Shown here one piece after another: positions 34,201 to 44,400 of a DNA stretch of 64,000 nt. The notes below the pieces were generated by a model, which did no database searches, was not told where the DNA came from, and worked only from the letters and a program-made list of their open reading frames with translations. Position 1 is the first letter of the stretch; each line of letters starts with the position of its first letter. The DNA lies in contig CM037874.1 in assembly GCA_021292105.1 (NCBI GenBank), forward strand, positions 14,490,615 to 14,554,614, read 5' to 3'. Made by a program: the position numbers and the translations under genes. The DNA is from Anadara kagoshimensis (Eukaryota; Mollusca; Bivalvia; Arcoida; Arcidae).

Positions 34201-37200
34201 GCGTACAGCTGCTATCTACTAGGATCTCTTGGCTAGCTATCAATATCTCGACCACTCGCTAGCTATAGCTGCTATCTACTAGGATCTCTTGGCTAGCTAT
34301 CAATATCTCGACCACTCGCTAGCGTATAGCTGCTATCTACTAGTATCTCTTGGCTAGCTATCAATATCTCGACCACTCGCTAGCGTACAGCTGCTATCTA
34401 CTAGTATCTCTTGGCTAGCTATCAATATCTCGACCACTCGCTAGCGTACAGCTGCTATCTACTAGTATCTCTTGGCTAGCTATCAATATCTCGACCACTC
34501 GCTAGCTATAGCTGCTATCTACTAGGATCTCTTGGCTAGCTATCAATATCTCGACCACTCGCTAGCGTACAGCTGCTATCTACTAGTATCTCTCGGCAAG
34601 CTATCAATATCTCGACCACTCGCTAGCTATAGCTGCATATCTTGACAGCTGCTATCTACTAGTATCTCTTGGCTAGCTATCAATATCTCGACCACTCGCT
34701 AGCGTACAGCTGCTATCTACTAGTATCTCTTGGCTAGCTATCAATATCTCGACCACTCGCTAGCGTACAGCTGCTATCTACTAGTATCTCTTGGCTAGCT
34801 ATCAATATCTCGACCACTCGCTAGCGTACAGCTGCTATCTACTAGTATCTCTTGGCTAGCTATCAATATCTCGACCACTCGCTAGCTATAGCTGCTATCT
34901 ACTAGGATCTCTTGGCTAGCTATCAATATCTCGACCACTCGCTAGCGTACAGCTGCTATCTACTAGTATCTCTCGGCAAGCTATCAATATCTCGACCACT
35001 CGCTAGCTATAGCTGCATATCTTGACAGCTGCTATCTACTAGTATCTCTTGGCTAGCTATCAATATCTCGACCACTCGCTAGCGTACAGCTGCTATCTAC
35101 TAGTATCTCTTGGCTAGCTATCAATATCTCGACCACTCGCTAGCGTACAGCTGCTATCTACTAGTATCTCTTGGCTAGCTATCAATATCTCGACCACTCG
35201 CTAGCGTACAGCTGCTATCTACTAGTATCTCTTGGCTAGCTATCAATATCTCGACCACTCGCTAGCTATAGCTGCTATCTACTAGTATCTCTCGGCAAGC
35301 TATCAATATCTCGACCACTCGCTAGCGTACAGCTGCTATCTACTAGTATCTCTTGGCTAGCTATCAATATCTCGACCACTCGCTAGCTATAGCTGCTATC
35401 TACTAGGATCTCTTGGCTAGCTATCAATATCTCGACCACTCGCTAGCTATAGCTGCTATCTACTAGTATCTCTTGGCTAGCTATCAATATCTCGACCACT
35501 CGCTAGCTATAGCTGCTATCTACTAGTATCTCTTGGCTAGCTATCAATATCTCGACCACTCGCTAGCTATAGCTGCTATCTACTAGGATCTCTTGGCTAG
35601 CTATCAATATCTCGACCACTCGCTAGCTATAGCTGCTATCTACTAGTATCTCTTGGCTAGCTATCAATATCTCGACCACTCGCTAGCTATAGCTGCTATC
35701 TACTAGTATCTCTTGGCTAGCTATCAATATCTCGACCACTCGCTAGCTATAGCTGCATATCTTGACAACTGCTATCTACTAGGATGTCTTGGCTAGCTAT
35801 CAATATCTCGACCACTCGCTAGCTATAGCTGCTATCTACTAGTATCTCTTGGCTAGCTATCAATATCTCGACCACTCGCTAGCTATAGCTGCATATCTTG
35901 ACAGCTGCTATCTACTAGTATCTCTTGGCTAGCTATCAATATCTCGACCACTCGCTAGCCGAACGTCATCTCTTTTTTGTAAGCTCGGTCTTAAATTTTC
36001 GAGAGGTTTGTACTTTATATATGATTTTAAAAATGGTATATGACACATCTATAAATAACTTCTAACCGTTTATACATAAAATAACATGAAATGTAAAGGA
36101 ATTGGTGTATGAATTTAAATTTGAATCATAAAAATGCCAATATATATACTTATGCACCACATATATAAGTATACCATATATCAAGTAAATCATTAAATAA
36201 AAAAACGTCTTAAGGGTATTATTACACGAATCTTAAGTTTTGATAAGTGAGACTGGGTGATCCGAAAGGTCCTGCTTCATATATATTAAAATTGTTGAAG
36301 TTATTTGTCATCCCCATACCATATATATAATAATGCCAACATACTAAAACATAATACATCGGGAAGGAGATATTCGACTAACGAAATCCGTCCATCCGTC
36401 CGTCTGTCACACTTGTCATCCCCAGCAGTACCGTCCATCAGATATTGATGAAACTTTACAGTTATGATAAGTTGGAGGTGTAGTTGTGCATATCGTCTTC
36501 TTGTTCCGGTTCAATGATTTTTCTAGAAGTTATGGCCCTTGTAAGAAATTCATTTTACAAATAATACCTCTCGACAGGGGATCTTGCCGCTGAGAGTTTT
36601 AATTATTATGAAAAACTGTAATTCTCAATTATAAATACGGTTGTTTTTTTTGGATTCAATTTGTTTCACAAGTTAAACACTAAGCGCGCGTGTGCGTACG
36701 TGCGTGCATGTGTGTGTGTGTGTGTGTCAAACAAATTGTCCATTCTGTACCTTACTTAATAACATCTCATCTTATATTAGCTGGTATTGGGTATTGACAC
36801 TGAATTTTAAAAATATATTTTTCAGGCTAAGGTATCGTGGGAAGATGGTAAACTTGTCACAAGGGCAGAACCTACAGGTGACTCTAAAGCAAAAGCTACA
36901 AAAGTGACCAGAGAGATAGTAGGAGAAGAACTAGTCATGGTTAGTACATAACATTGATGGTAGTGACTCAGCTAATTAGCAAAGAGTCCGCGATGTCGCT
37001 ACTTGTTCTATCCCAAATCTACATGTGGGCTTCCATGACATACTGCTAACAACGAATCACAACGCCTCCCACCCCCTAGGTTTCCGATCTCCCTAAGGAC
37101 ATATCCCTTTGTGTGAAAGTTTGTCATTTCATTTGCCATGGGTTGCAGGCATCTCTGGGCACTCCAGTTTTCTACACCATTACTAGAACTGGATGTCTCG

Positions 37201-40083
37201 ATATAAGTGAATCTGGAAATTGGAAATCTTGACTGGGGTGTAAAACACTTTGGTCCATTATCTCCACATATTGTGTGTTATTTTTGCTTATAAAGAAATT
37301 TAATGAAATCTGAAAAGATTTGATATGCACATAAGAATCCTCCGTCATGCCATTCCACAATGTCGAATTATTGACGACGCATGGCCCCAGTTTCACAATC
37401 AGTCCTTTCTTAACTTTAGAAAGCAAATTCTGGCAATTTTTTGGAACCACGAATAAAAAATTTTGACCTTTCTAAATACAAATGTTATAAGCTTAAAATA
37501 AAAAAAAACTAACAAAATTATTGCGATTTAAATTTTTTTAAAAATTTTTGCCAGATTTAAGTTAAGAAAAATCTAAGAATGGAACTAGGGCCTGAATTTG
37601 TGATTTTATTTTTCTTTTCTGAACCCTTTGACCTTTAAGTCTCGGTAATTGTTCTCCTTGGTAAATGTTACATCGGATATCTTAATCATCATAATATTTA
37701 ACTCGGGGGTCACTCATGGTTAAGTGGTTCGAAGTTCTTGTGCTGTAACCCCTCAACGCATGTGAAAAATTTTTCCTTGTGGGCGTTTTTACATTTTTAT
37801 TTATTAATAATAACAACTCCTATGATTGTTGTTATTTCGGATTACAAACTCCTTTCTCATACTTGGGACCCTTGGATTAATCAAACACAAACATACTGGT
37901 CCATGTCCAAAACACAATCCTATAAGCAACGTAAAAACTTCGAAAAATGGCAAATTATGTTAAATGTGTACTTCCACCAGGGAAGTGAGACCAGATGCTT
38001 CGGAAGGATAAGCACTCCCTGTCTAGCTAGCTCTACCGGTCACATGTAAAACGAAAGGAACATAATCAATGTCACCGTATGATTGGCAAGAAAAATCCTT
38101 CATGCTACATTGAATGTAACTTACTTATAGCTGGTGATATCGGAATATAAATAAAAGTCTTGACCAGACCTTTAACCCAAATTAAATTGATGTGTAATAC
38201 AATAATTGTGCAGTGTAGGAGATGACCACATGTATTAGTTAAGAGTGGAGTGGAGTAATGACGTTTTATGCCCAGTCAAGGTCCTTTAACTTATATCGAG
38301 GTGGCCAGTTAATTAATAGTGGAGGAAACCAGAGTGTCCGGAGAAAACTAAATTCCTTAGACAAGCGAATTGACAAAGGTTCTCGCACTAGGAGGTCTCA
38401 CGAAAAGGGATTCGAACCTAGTTGATGAGATGCACTGTGGCCTGTCCGCGCGCTTAAAACCACCGGTCTTCGAGCCCCCTCTCACTTTAGGATGTGGCCC
38501 GGGTGTGATTCGAACCTAGCAATTGAGATGCGTTTTAATTCGTAAGCTTGATCACCGAGGATCCCTTTCATGATTAGTAAGATGACCACATGTACTTGTT
38601 AGCTGACCAGTGGCTATTATTATCAGAATCCGGTCAGTTGATAAGATAAATAAGCTGAATCAAGTTACCTGAGGTCTGTTATCAGGTTATCATGTAAATA
38701 TAAATAAGCTTAGACTTAAGTATTTAAGATAACAAGTTGTGGTTATAACATTATTAGTTTGATCATATAAAAATCCATGTTTGTCGTACCGCACTGAGAC
38801 TGGGACACTAGGACAATTTCGTAACAAAATCGGATCAAAATGAAAATTACTGTACACTTTGAAAACAAAACGATCTATAAAGTGTCTCTGAATTTAAAAT
38901 ACATTGATTGATAGAACTGTAGATTGTATTCCGTAAAAAAATATTTCACTAATATTGAGACATCGCCAGCTATAGATGAAGTGCTTTGCTGTGCGCCCAG
39001 GACAATGTACAGGGAAGGTTCTTTAGCGTGTCACGCCTATTATGACACGGGGCATCCGTTTTAAAGTACGGTATCTTTCGAAGGACCTCGTGACTTTCAT
39101 CTCTAAATACCAAGTGTTTTAGTGAAAGAATAGTCACCATTCGTTATCAAGTCCTGATCAGCCCCTGACTATACAGTGGAACATAAATCTCCCGTGTAAT
39201 GGTGATATTCGGGCGATCCAACCACAGGCGCTTGGGGTCAGGTATTTTTTTCTTTTTCAGAAGTTCTTTTTTATATAGAGAAAATCAAGAAAGTTTTAAA
39301 GTGCAATAAAATCAGTTTATTTCTGGTGCATTTAGGTCAGAACATTGTCAGATATGATAAAATAGCAAAATATATCATTGCTTGGTCGATAAAATAATAA
39401 ATTGAAAAAAACCTGACCCCAAGCGCCTGTGGATCCAACACAAACATACCATTCCATGATAAAAAAGCGAAGTTAAAACTTTAAAAATTGTCAAATTAAG
39501 TTAAACACGCGAACTTCCACCAGGGAAGGGAGTCCAGGTGTTCAGGAGGGATAAGCACCCGTTGTCTAGCTAGCTACACCCACCGCAATTGATGAGATAA
39601 AAACATGACCCAAACCAAACTGTGTAGAATAGTCAATTGCAACGAAACAACCACTCAATAATGACAACAAACAATGAGACTTTTGATATGTTGATTGATA
39701 AATAGCAACGTTTAGTGTTGGTATGATATACCATCGGTATACAGCCGATGTGCATTCTACGTGGATTTTAATCAATTCTGGTACAAATGTAAACTAGCAT
39801 GAAAGGATGAAAGGAATTGTGAACCATGATAAAATATGTAGGTCAAAGGTAAAGGTCACGAAGCAAAATCCATTCTGTATCCTTCATTTCTACATGGATT
39901 TTAATGAAATTTGGTACAAATGTAAACCAGCAAGCAAAAATAGGTCAAAGGTCAAGGCGGACGGTGTATATGAGCTTGCTCACTTTTTCTGTTGTTTGTT
40001 GCTCCATAAATTTTTTTTTATATTTTCAGACTGTTTGTGTGAATGAAGTTACGTGTAAAAGAATATTCAAGAAGAAAAGTTAA
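27180..40083 (+). CDS. FABP: Fatty-acid-binding protein, complete, 4 exons
   Basis: Exons 27180-27267, 27883-28052, 36826-36939 and 40030-40083 join in phase to 141 codons plus TAA, with the four-exon structure conserved in the FABP family. The start MALAEIENKIAGVWVLDRNE and YMKEIGVNFVLRKMARLAS match the family signature; the end VNEVTCKRIFKKKS matches the last strand. Intracellular lipid-binding beta-barrel that ferries fatty acids or retinoids in the cytosol. The C-terminal Arg-x-Tyr that holds the carboxylate reads Arg-Ile-Phe here, so ligand contact may differ. Intron 2 (8.8 kb) holds a large satellite element. Confidence 0.93.
27390..27828. repeat. (GA)n composite minisatellite in FABP intron 1
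   Basis: Four direct copies of a roughly 95-base unit (attgcaaggtacatgttttg, atgacctaatcgcctcatag, then a GA run) and one inverted copy at 27390-27455 (ggtcatcaaaacatgtacct). Confidence 0.8.
27883..28052 (+). CDS. FABP: FABP exon 2
   Basis: Acceptor gtaaaag, donor GTAAAT. Encodes VNFVLRKMARLASSTMTI to DPQDNPMK, barrel strands B-E. Confidence 0.92.
28077..28221. repeat. (GA)n microsatellites
   Basis: Two GA runs, 28077-28109 and 28180-28221, near the 5' end of FABP intron 2. Confidence 0.9.
28585..28612. repeat. (AATA)n microsatellite
   Basis: Seven tandem tetramers (ataaataaataa). Confidence 0.85.
28853..28891. repeat. Poly(T) tract
   Basis: Near-continuous T run with one C; may be the reversed tail of a retroelement. 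Confidence 0.9.
29622..29981 (+). mobile_element. tRNA-derived SINE, full length, (ATCA)n tail
   Basis: A box cagttggtagcctgagtgct, B box ataggttcgtaccccggccg, body ggcgtgacactatataaaga, tail ttgactgggatgtaaaaccc, then about six ATCA units. The best copy of this family in the window. Confidence 0.8.
30351..36010. mobile_element. TIR element A with giant internal satellite
   Basis: Left end aacttgtcgaaagtttaaca (30351) is the imperfect inverse of ttaaattttcgagaggttt (to 36009). The pre-array segment gaatcggcagctcaactcga matches element C (gaatagactgctcaacttga at 49980), so the array sits in a defined element. A SINE-tail scrap (30375-30435) lies in the left flank. Confidence 0.6.
30470..35958. 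repeat. Satellite array, 60/61-bp monomers with a 76-bp variant, about 89 copies
   Basis: Core monomer: ctgctatctactagtatctc, ttggctagctatcaatatct, cgaccactcgctag, then either ctatag (60 bp) or cgtacag (61 bp). A longer variant adds catatcttgacag. Point variants (cggcaag for tggctag, ggatctc for gtatctc) mark a higher-order period of about 1.12 kb. Very rich in CTAG and AGCT. Lies wholly in FABP intron 2. Confidence 0.95.
36703..36728. repeat. (GT)n microsatellite
   Basis: Short GT run in FABP intron 2. Confidence 0.85.
36826..36939 (+). CDS. FABP: FABP exon 3
   Basis: Acceptor tttttcag, donor GTTAGT; 38 codons in phase 0, AKVSWEDGKLVTRAEP to EIVGEELVM. Confidence 0.92.
37383..37593. mobile_element. 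MITE, second copy of the 8812-9071 family
   Basis: Ends ggccccagtttcacaatcag and gttaagaaaaatctaagaat, the same terminal motif as 8812-9071 but a shorter centre. Confidence 0.7.
37880..38065 (-). mobile_element. Retroelement tail copy
   Basis: Contains catactggtccatgtccaaa, ccaccagggaagtgagacc and gtctagctagctctaccgg in the order of the 2270-2460 copy. Confidence 0.7.
38265..38575 (-). mobile_element. tRNA-derived SINE, second head type, minus orientation
   Basis: The reversed B box aagggattcgaacctagttg occurs twice (38408 and 38506, the second degenerate), so the head is duplicated. The reversed A box region includes tgtccgcgcgcttaaaacca. The tail end gtcctttaacttatatcgag matches the other SINEs. 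Confidence 0.65.
38935..39200 (-). mobile_element. tRNA-derived SINE, minus orientation
   Basis: Reversed tail tatttcactaatattgagac, body gcaggacaatgtacagggaa-like, gtgtcacgcctattatgaca; head degraded. Confidence 0.65.
39425..39600 (-). mobile_element. Retroelement tail copy
   Basis: acacaaacataccattccat, cttccaccagggaagggagt, tctagctagctacacccacc in conserved order. Confidence 0.7.
40030..40083 (+). CDS. FABP: FABP exon 4
   Basis: Acceptor atattttcag; TVCVNEVTCKRIFKKKS then TAA. Confidence 0.92.
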   Translation, partial: TVCVNEVTCKRIFKKKS

Positions 40084-40964
40084 CCTTTTATACATAACTT
40101 AATGTTATTTTAGGAACATATCAAATCTGGAGCCTTCATTTACATTTTAATATTAACTGTGATTCCATTGTGAGGCACAAGTCGTTGTGATTTTATGGTC
40201 CTCGAGACACACTAAAACATGTGATGCCATTTGTAAAGATGATGTCATATATCGTTTTTATTTCATAAATACATGATTTAATAATGGTATATGACATCAC
40301 AGTTTTATCAAATGGTACCGAAAAGAAAGTATGGACAGTATTACTTATTTCTTGTCCATTGAGTGACAATTTTCATCAAAAGTCCATTAATACTGAAAGT
40401 GTAGATGAAATTCCTTAATATATATATATTATACCCCTTAATATCGCCCTTTGCTTGTTTTAGGTAGATTTTGGAGTGATATATAGGATTTCTAGACACC
40501 ACCTTCTCACGGCGACTTCTCCTTTTGTAGAATCAAATTGTATACTTTATTCAAAACTGCAAAAGTATTATGGATATTACTATCAAATAAATGAGTTATA
40601 TGCAACGTTGTTAAAAAATAACCCCTTTAAAGATTCTTTTCAAGGTAGCAATTGTTCAAACCCTGTGTTTCAGTACTTTGATAGTATCAATTACCTTTTG
40701 ATTAAAACAAGTCATCGTAATTATGATAGACATATAGAATGTGTCTAGGACAAATTGATAACTTTTAATGTTAGTATTATATTTGACAATTACATGTTGT
40801 AACACTGTTTTACATCAGATAAGTCATATATCGGTAGTAGATACTTAATTATAATATAATATAGTACCGAGGATGTTATTTTAACTATGTGGTATTGATA
40901 AATATTTGTTGATGTAAGACAAAAGAAGTTAAATAAAAATAAATACACATTTATAAGGCTTAGC

Positions 40965-41009
<45 letters not shown>

Positions 41010-41317
41010 CCCAACAAAGTTTAGGGGGTATATATACGAATCACCATGCCCCCTTCTGTCCGTCTGTTCCAATATCCGATTTCTTTCATGTCCATGGACG
41101 GATTTCAATCAAACTTGGTACAAACACAAAAGTGAACCAAAATGACACAATGTGTCACATTCCAACTTTAGGTGCATAGGTCAAGGGTCAAGGTCAAATA
41201 TTAGATATAACAATTCGACGATGTTTGGGGACATAAGGATTTGTCTCCCAAGAGACTGCTCTAGTTTCACTTTGTTTACATCAGGATGTTACACATTCAT
41301 TTTCAGTTTAGACTTAG
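40084..41317. other. Downstream of FABP; no gene seen
   Basis: AT-rich. Holds a (CT)n run at 40966-41008 and a common repeat fragment at 41085-41200 (ttcaatcaaacttggtacaa, then a caagggtcaaggtca-like stretch). Confidence 0.45.
40966..41008. repeat. (CT)n microsatellite
   Basis: About 20 CT units. Confidence 0.95.
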
Positions 41318-42300
41318 TTTTGTTCAATTCAATTCAATTCATTTATTTATTTCCTCTATTTTAGAGATATAATGTATGAAAGTTTTAACAGATAAACATA
41401 TGTATACTAAATATTACATATAACAACATAAGTAAATCATATACACTATATACATATATATATATATGAGAAGTCCAGTGTTGAAGGACTTTTACTATAG
41501 GAGTATTCAGTCTATGCTTGGTGTTTGATACTACATGCAACAACACATCGTTTTATAAATCTAAATGCCGATAAAGTCCAATTTCGGTTGTATTCGACAT
41601 CAGAATGTTGGTATCTTCCCGATAGGAGGAAGCGGACAAAGTTTTCTTTACTGCTTGTTTGTATATTAATGATGTTACTGTGTAAGTCTCTGTCGAACAT
41701 GCACACGGAATTAAGAAATGCGGTTCTGAGTCGGCTCGTTGCAGGGCATGTGCACACCGCATGCTGAATGGATTCTTCAGTGATATCGGAAAAACATGCA
41801 TTGCAGTAAAGTGTTGTATTAGTTTGAACCGGATTTGCCCATAATTGTACAATAAAATAACAAAGTTCTAGTTCACTTCTATATTGTAACGTGCAAATAT
41901 GTTTAGTGTCCTGTTTGAAGTACATTAAATTTTAAGTTCCTCATTGGAGATATTTCCGTGACTGACTGAATAAAACTGGCGATAGAAAAGTTGTAATTTC
42001 AGTGGGTGGTTTTGAACATTTATTTTGTATAATTTGGTCCATCTAGAAAGTTATATCTTGAACTTTTAAATCTTTTTCTGCTCAGTCTGTTCTTGCTGCA
42101 TGTAGTTAAGAAATCATTGCCTGTAGCAACTAAGGAAAACAACATGTGGATTGCTTTTTTGGAATTTTGGAATTATACAGTGGTGTCTTAGCGGACATCT
42201 GTTTCTAGTGTGCCCTAGTTAATAAGCAGCTCAGAGCAAGTAATAACATAAGGTATCCTCGGAGTATTTTTATGAGCTTTCTACTTTGTAAGCTAGTGAC
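41318..42300 (-). mobile_element. LINE 3' fragment, minus orientation
   Basis: Minus-strand coding relic 41512-41925 is the C-terminus of a non-LTR retrotransposon polyprotein. Its 3' end lies at a (GAATT)n-like tail at 41318-41345 (ttcaattcaattcaattcat on the plus strand). Confidence 0.65.
41512..41925 (-). pseudogene. C-terminal Cys/His region of a LINE polyprotein
   Basis: 137 open codons with a C-x2-C...H...C motif (YCNACFSDITEESIQHAVC, TCPA) near residues 40-65, as found after the reverse transcriptase in several LINE clades. No reverse transcriptase remains upstream. Confidence 0.6.
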
Positions 42301-42714
42301 AAACTTCGAGACTTATAGGTATCGCAAGGCTAGTAGGTATCCAGATCTGATGATCCAGATATCCAGAAATATTATAAACAATCTGAAGATATTTGGTCAT
42401 GAATGATCGATGTCCATCTCCATGTGAAGAAGCCAGGAGTATTGTGTAACAAGTAAATGTCTTGCTTTTAAAGAACTTTCCACATTTCACCAATAATTTA
42501 TAACACAGCCTTTATATTGTCAGTTGAATTGTTACATGAACTGCTAATAATACATATTGTTCATTTTGGTGATTCTTTGATGCAGCTCATATTGCACCAG
42601 AATGCAGGATTTTTGCGCAATTTTTTCAAAAATTTTCGGACCCCCCTACAAGGTTCGAGCCTTCAGCTCTCACATTATACGCCCCCCCCCCTTTCTAAAA
42701 TTCTGGATCCGCCT

Positions 42715-43015
42715 CTGACTATGGTTGCTCAGTTAGACAGTAGTGTTCACTTTGTGTGTGGGAGGTCGGGGTTCGATCTGATCGAGACTTGAAAATAGGC
42801 AATTACCGTTCTTTTGCCAAGCACACCGCATTTAGAAATGTATACGTAAGTCACGGGATCCTTCGGAAGAGACATTTAAAATCGACTATTTAAAGAACCC
42901 TCACTGCACATTTGTTCTGAGGGCGTTGCGAAGGTAAAAAGTCCAGCCATTTCATTCATAGTTTATGACGTCTCGATATAAGTAAAATGCTCTTAAATGG
43001 GATGTAAATTTCCAG
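42715..43015 (+). mobile_element. tRNA-derived SINE
   Basis: Head gctcagttagacagtagtgt with B box ggtcggggttcgatctgatc, body gcatttagaaatgtatacgt, tail gacgtctcgatataagtaaa. Confidence 0.75.
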
Positions 43016-43200
43016 AATAATTTTTATGGGAAAACGTGGAATACATTTCCAATGGAAATAATTATTTCGCCGGTGCCGCAATAAGCGTACGCGTTAAGAG
43101 GTACCATGTAGTACAGCGGCTCTGAACCACATCAATCTCTGAACCACATGTATTTAACACAATAGTTCGTTGTTCTGTTATTTATCGACAACTATTGTTT

Positions 43201-43441
43201 GTTATAGTGCGTCACGTTTGACTTGGTCGTTTGACCTTTAATGGAATAATCCATTGACAATGGAACTGTGAAATTTAGGGGCTATACTAGGTTAATAGAT
43301 ACGGATAAATGATATAAGAATTGGGTGCCGGGTGTTTATGGTAATGAATCGTGCTGTCGTCCCTAAATGAAACATTCTATTAGCCCAATTTAATATTCAA
43401 ATTAAAGGTCAAACGATCAGGTCAAACTTGATGCACTATAC
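43201..43441. mobile_element. MITE with about 40-bp inverted ends
   Basis: Left gttatagtgcgtcacgtttg, ttggtcgtttgacctttaat versus right attaaaggtcaaacgatcag, gtcaaacttgatgcactata: inverse repeats with a few mismatches. Non-coding centre. Confidence 0.7.
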
Positions 43442-44049
43442 CCTGTGCTTTATCAGATGACTGCTCTTAATAATTGTGTACTGACAAGATACATCGTTTA
43501 CACACGAGCAATATGTTCTATTTACGTCTGTCGGATATTCCCATGTGTAATTTATAATTAGATTTTATATCTAGAAATAAAGACATCCATGATCAATCGA
43601 TTGAAATTTAATAAAATCTGTTTTGACATTGTACAGCTATAGTGTATGTCATGTACTTTATTGCTTGGGGATTGTTTTGAACATGAAAAAATAAAATTGA
43701 AAATGAAAAACCGTAAACGCTAGGGGAAAAAAGCCGAAACAACCAAGACCACAAAATCCATAACAGGGAATCAAGACAAGAAAATAATAAACACAAGTCC
43801 GAAAATTCTGAACACTTTGATACTAAAAAAAACTGGTCCAAGATTTTAGTCTTAGTCTTGGTCAGAATCTCGGACTAAATAAACAGCGATAGGGTCTGAA
43901 AGTCTCTTTACGTCATGTCGGAAGAATTGAGGTTTTTGTGAAACAGAAAGAGAACTGCAAAATACGAGAACACAATTACTCAAGATCACAGTAAACATTG
44001 AGATGCTAGTAAAGTTGTTACTGTATGGTATCTTTCTTTCTCATAGCCC

Positions 44050-44400
44050 TGGCTAATGAGGCCCAGAATAAGTCCAGACATCATTATGCGTCGAAAGCAC
44101 AGCGGCTTGTGTTGTACTGATTTCATTAGGCGTTGACAGTTTCCACGCCTAATGGAGTCAGAAGATTGACGCTCCAGACGAGAAGTTAACTACAGTCGTT
44201 CGATTTTTAGGATAATTTTTTATTTTGTAATACCAAAAAGGCTTCTCGTCTTGGGCCTAAGTCGTTGGACTTAAATAGTCGAAATTGTCAACCCAGTAAT
44301 GTAGACAGAATTATTTCTCTCGTCAACGACCTTTTATCAGTTGACGAAAGAAAAAAATCAGTCCACGCATAATTAAGTCCGGGCTTTATAAGGAGTTATT
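44050..44400. mobile_element. Possible degenerate inverted-repeat element
   Basis: gaataagtccagacatcatt and atgcgtcga on the left partly mirror gtccacgcataattaagtcc on the right; several interruptions. Confidence 0.3.

Noticed and set aside
30470-35958. Regular repeats that might look like a CRISPR array
   Set aside because: No unique spacers: monomers are head-to-tail and fill the whole period, and the DNA is eukaryotic.
40476-40748. 90-codon ORF after FABP
   Set aside because: Opens only from a non-ATG codon, has no recognised domain and no homologue I know. An exon cannot be excluded but is not supported.
41525-41767. Plus-strand ORF opposite the LINE relic
   Set aside because: Shadow of the minus-strand LINE C-terminal frame, which has a recognisable Cys/His motif.
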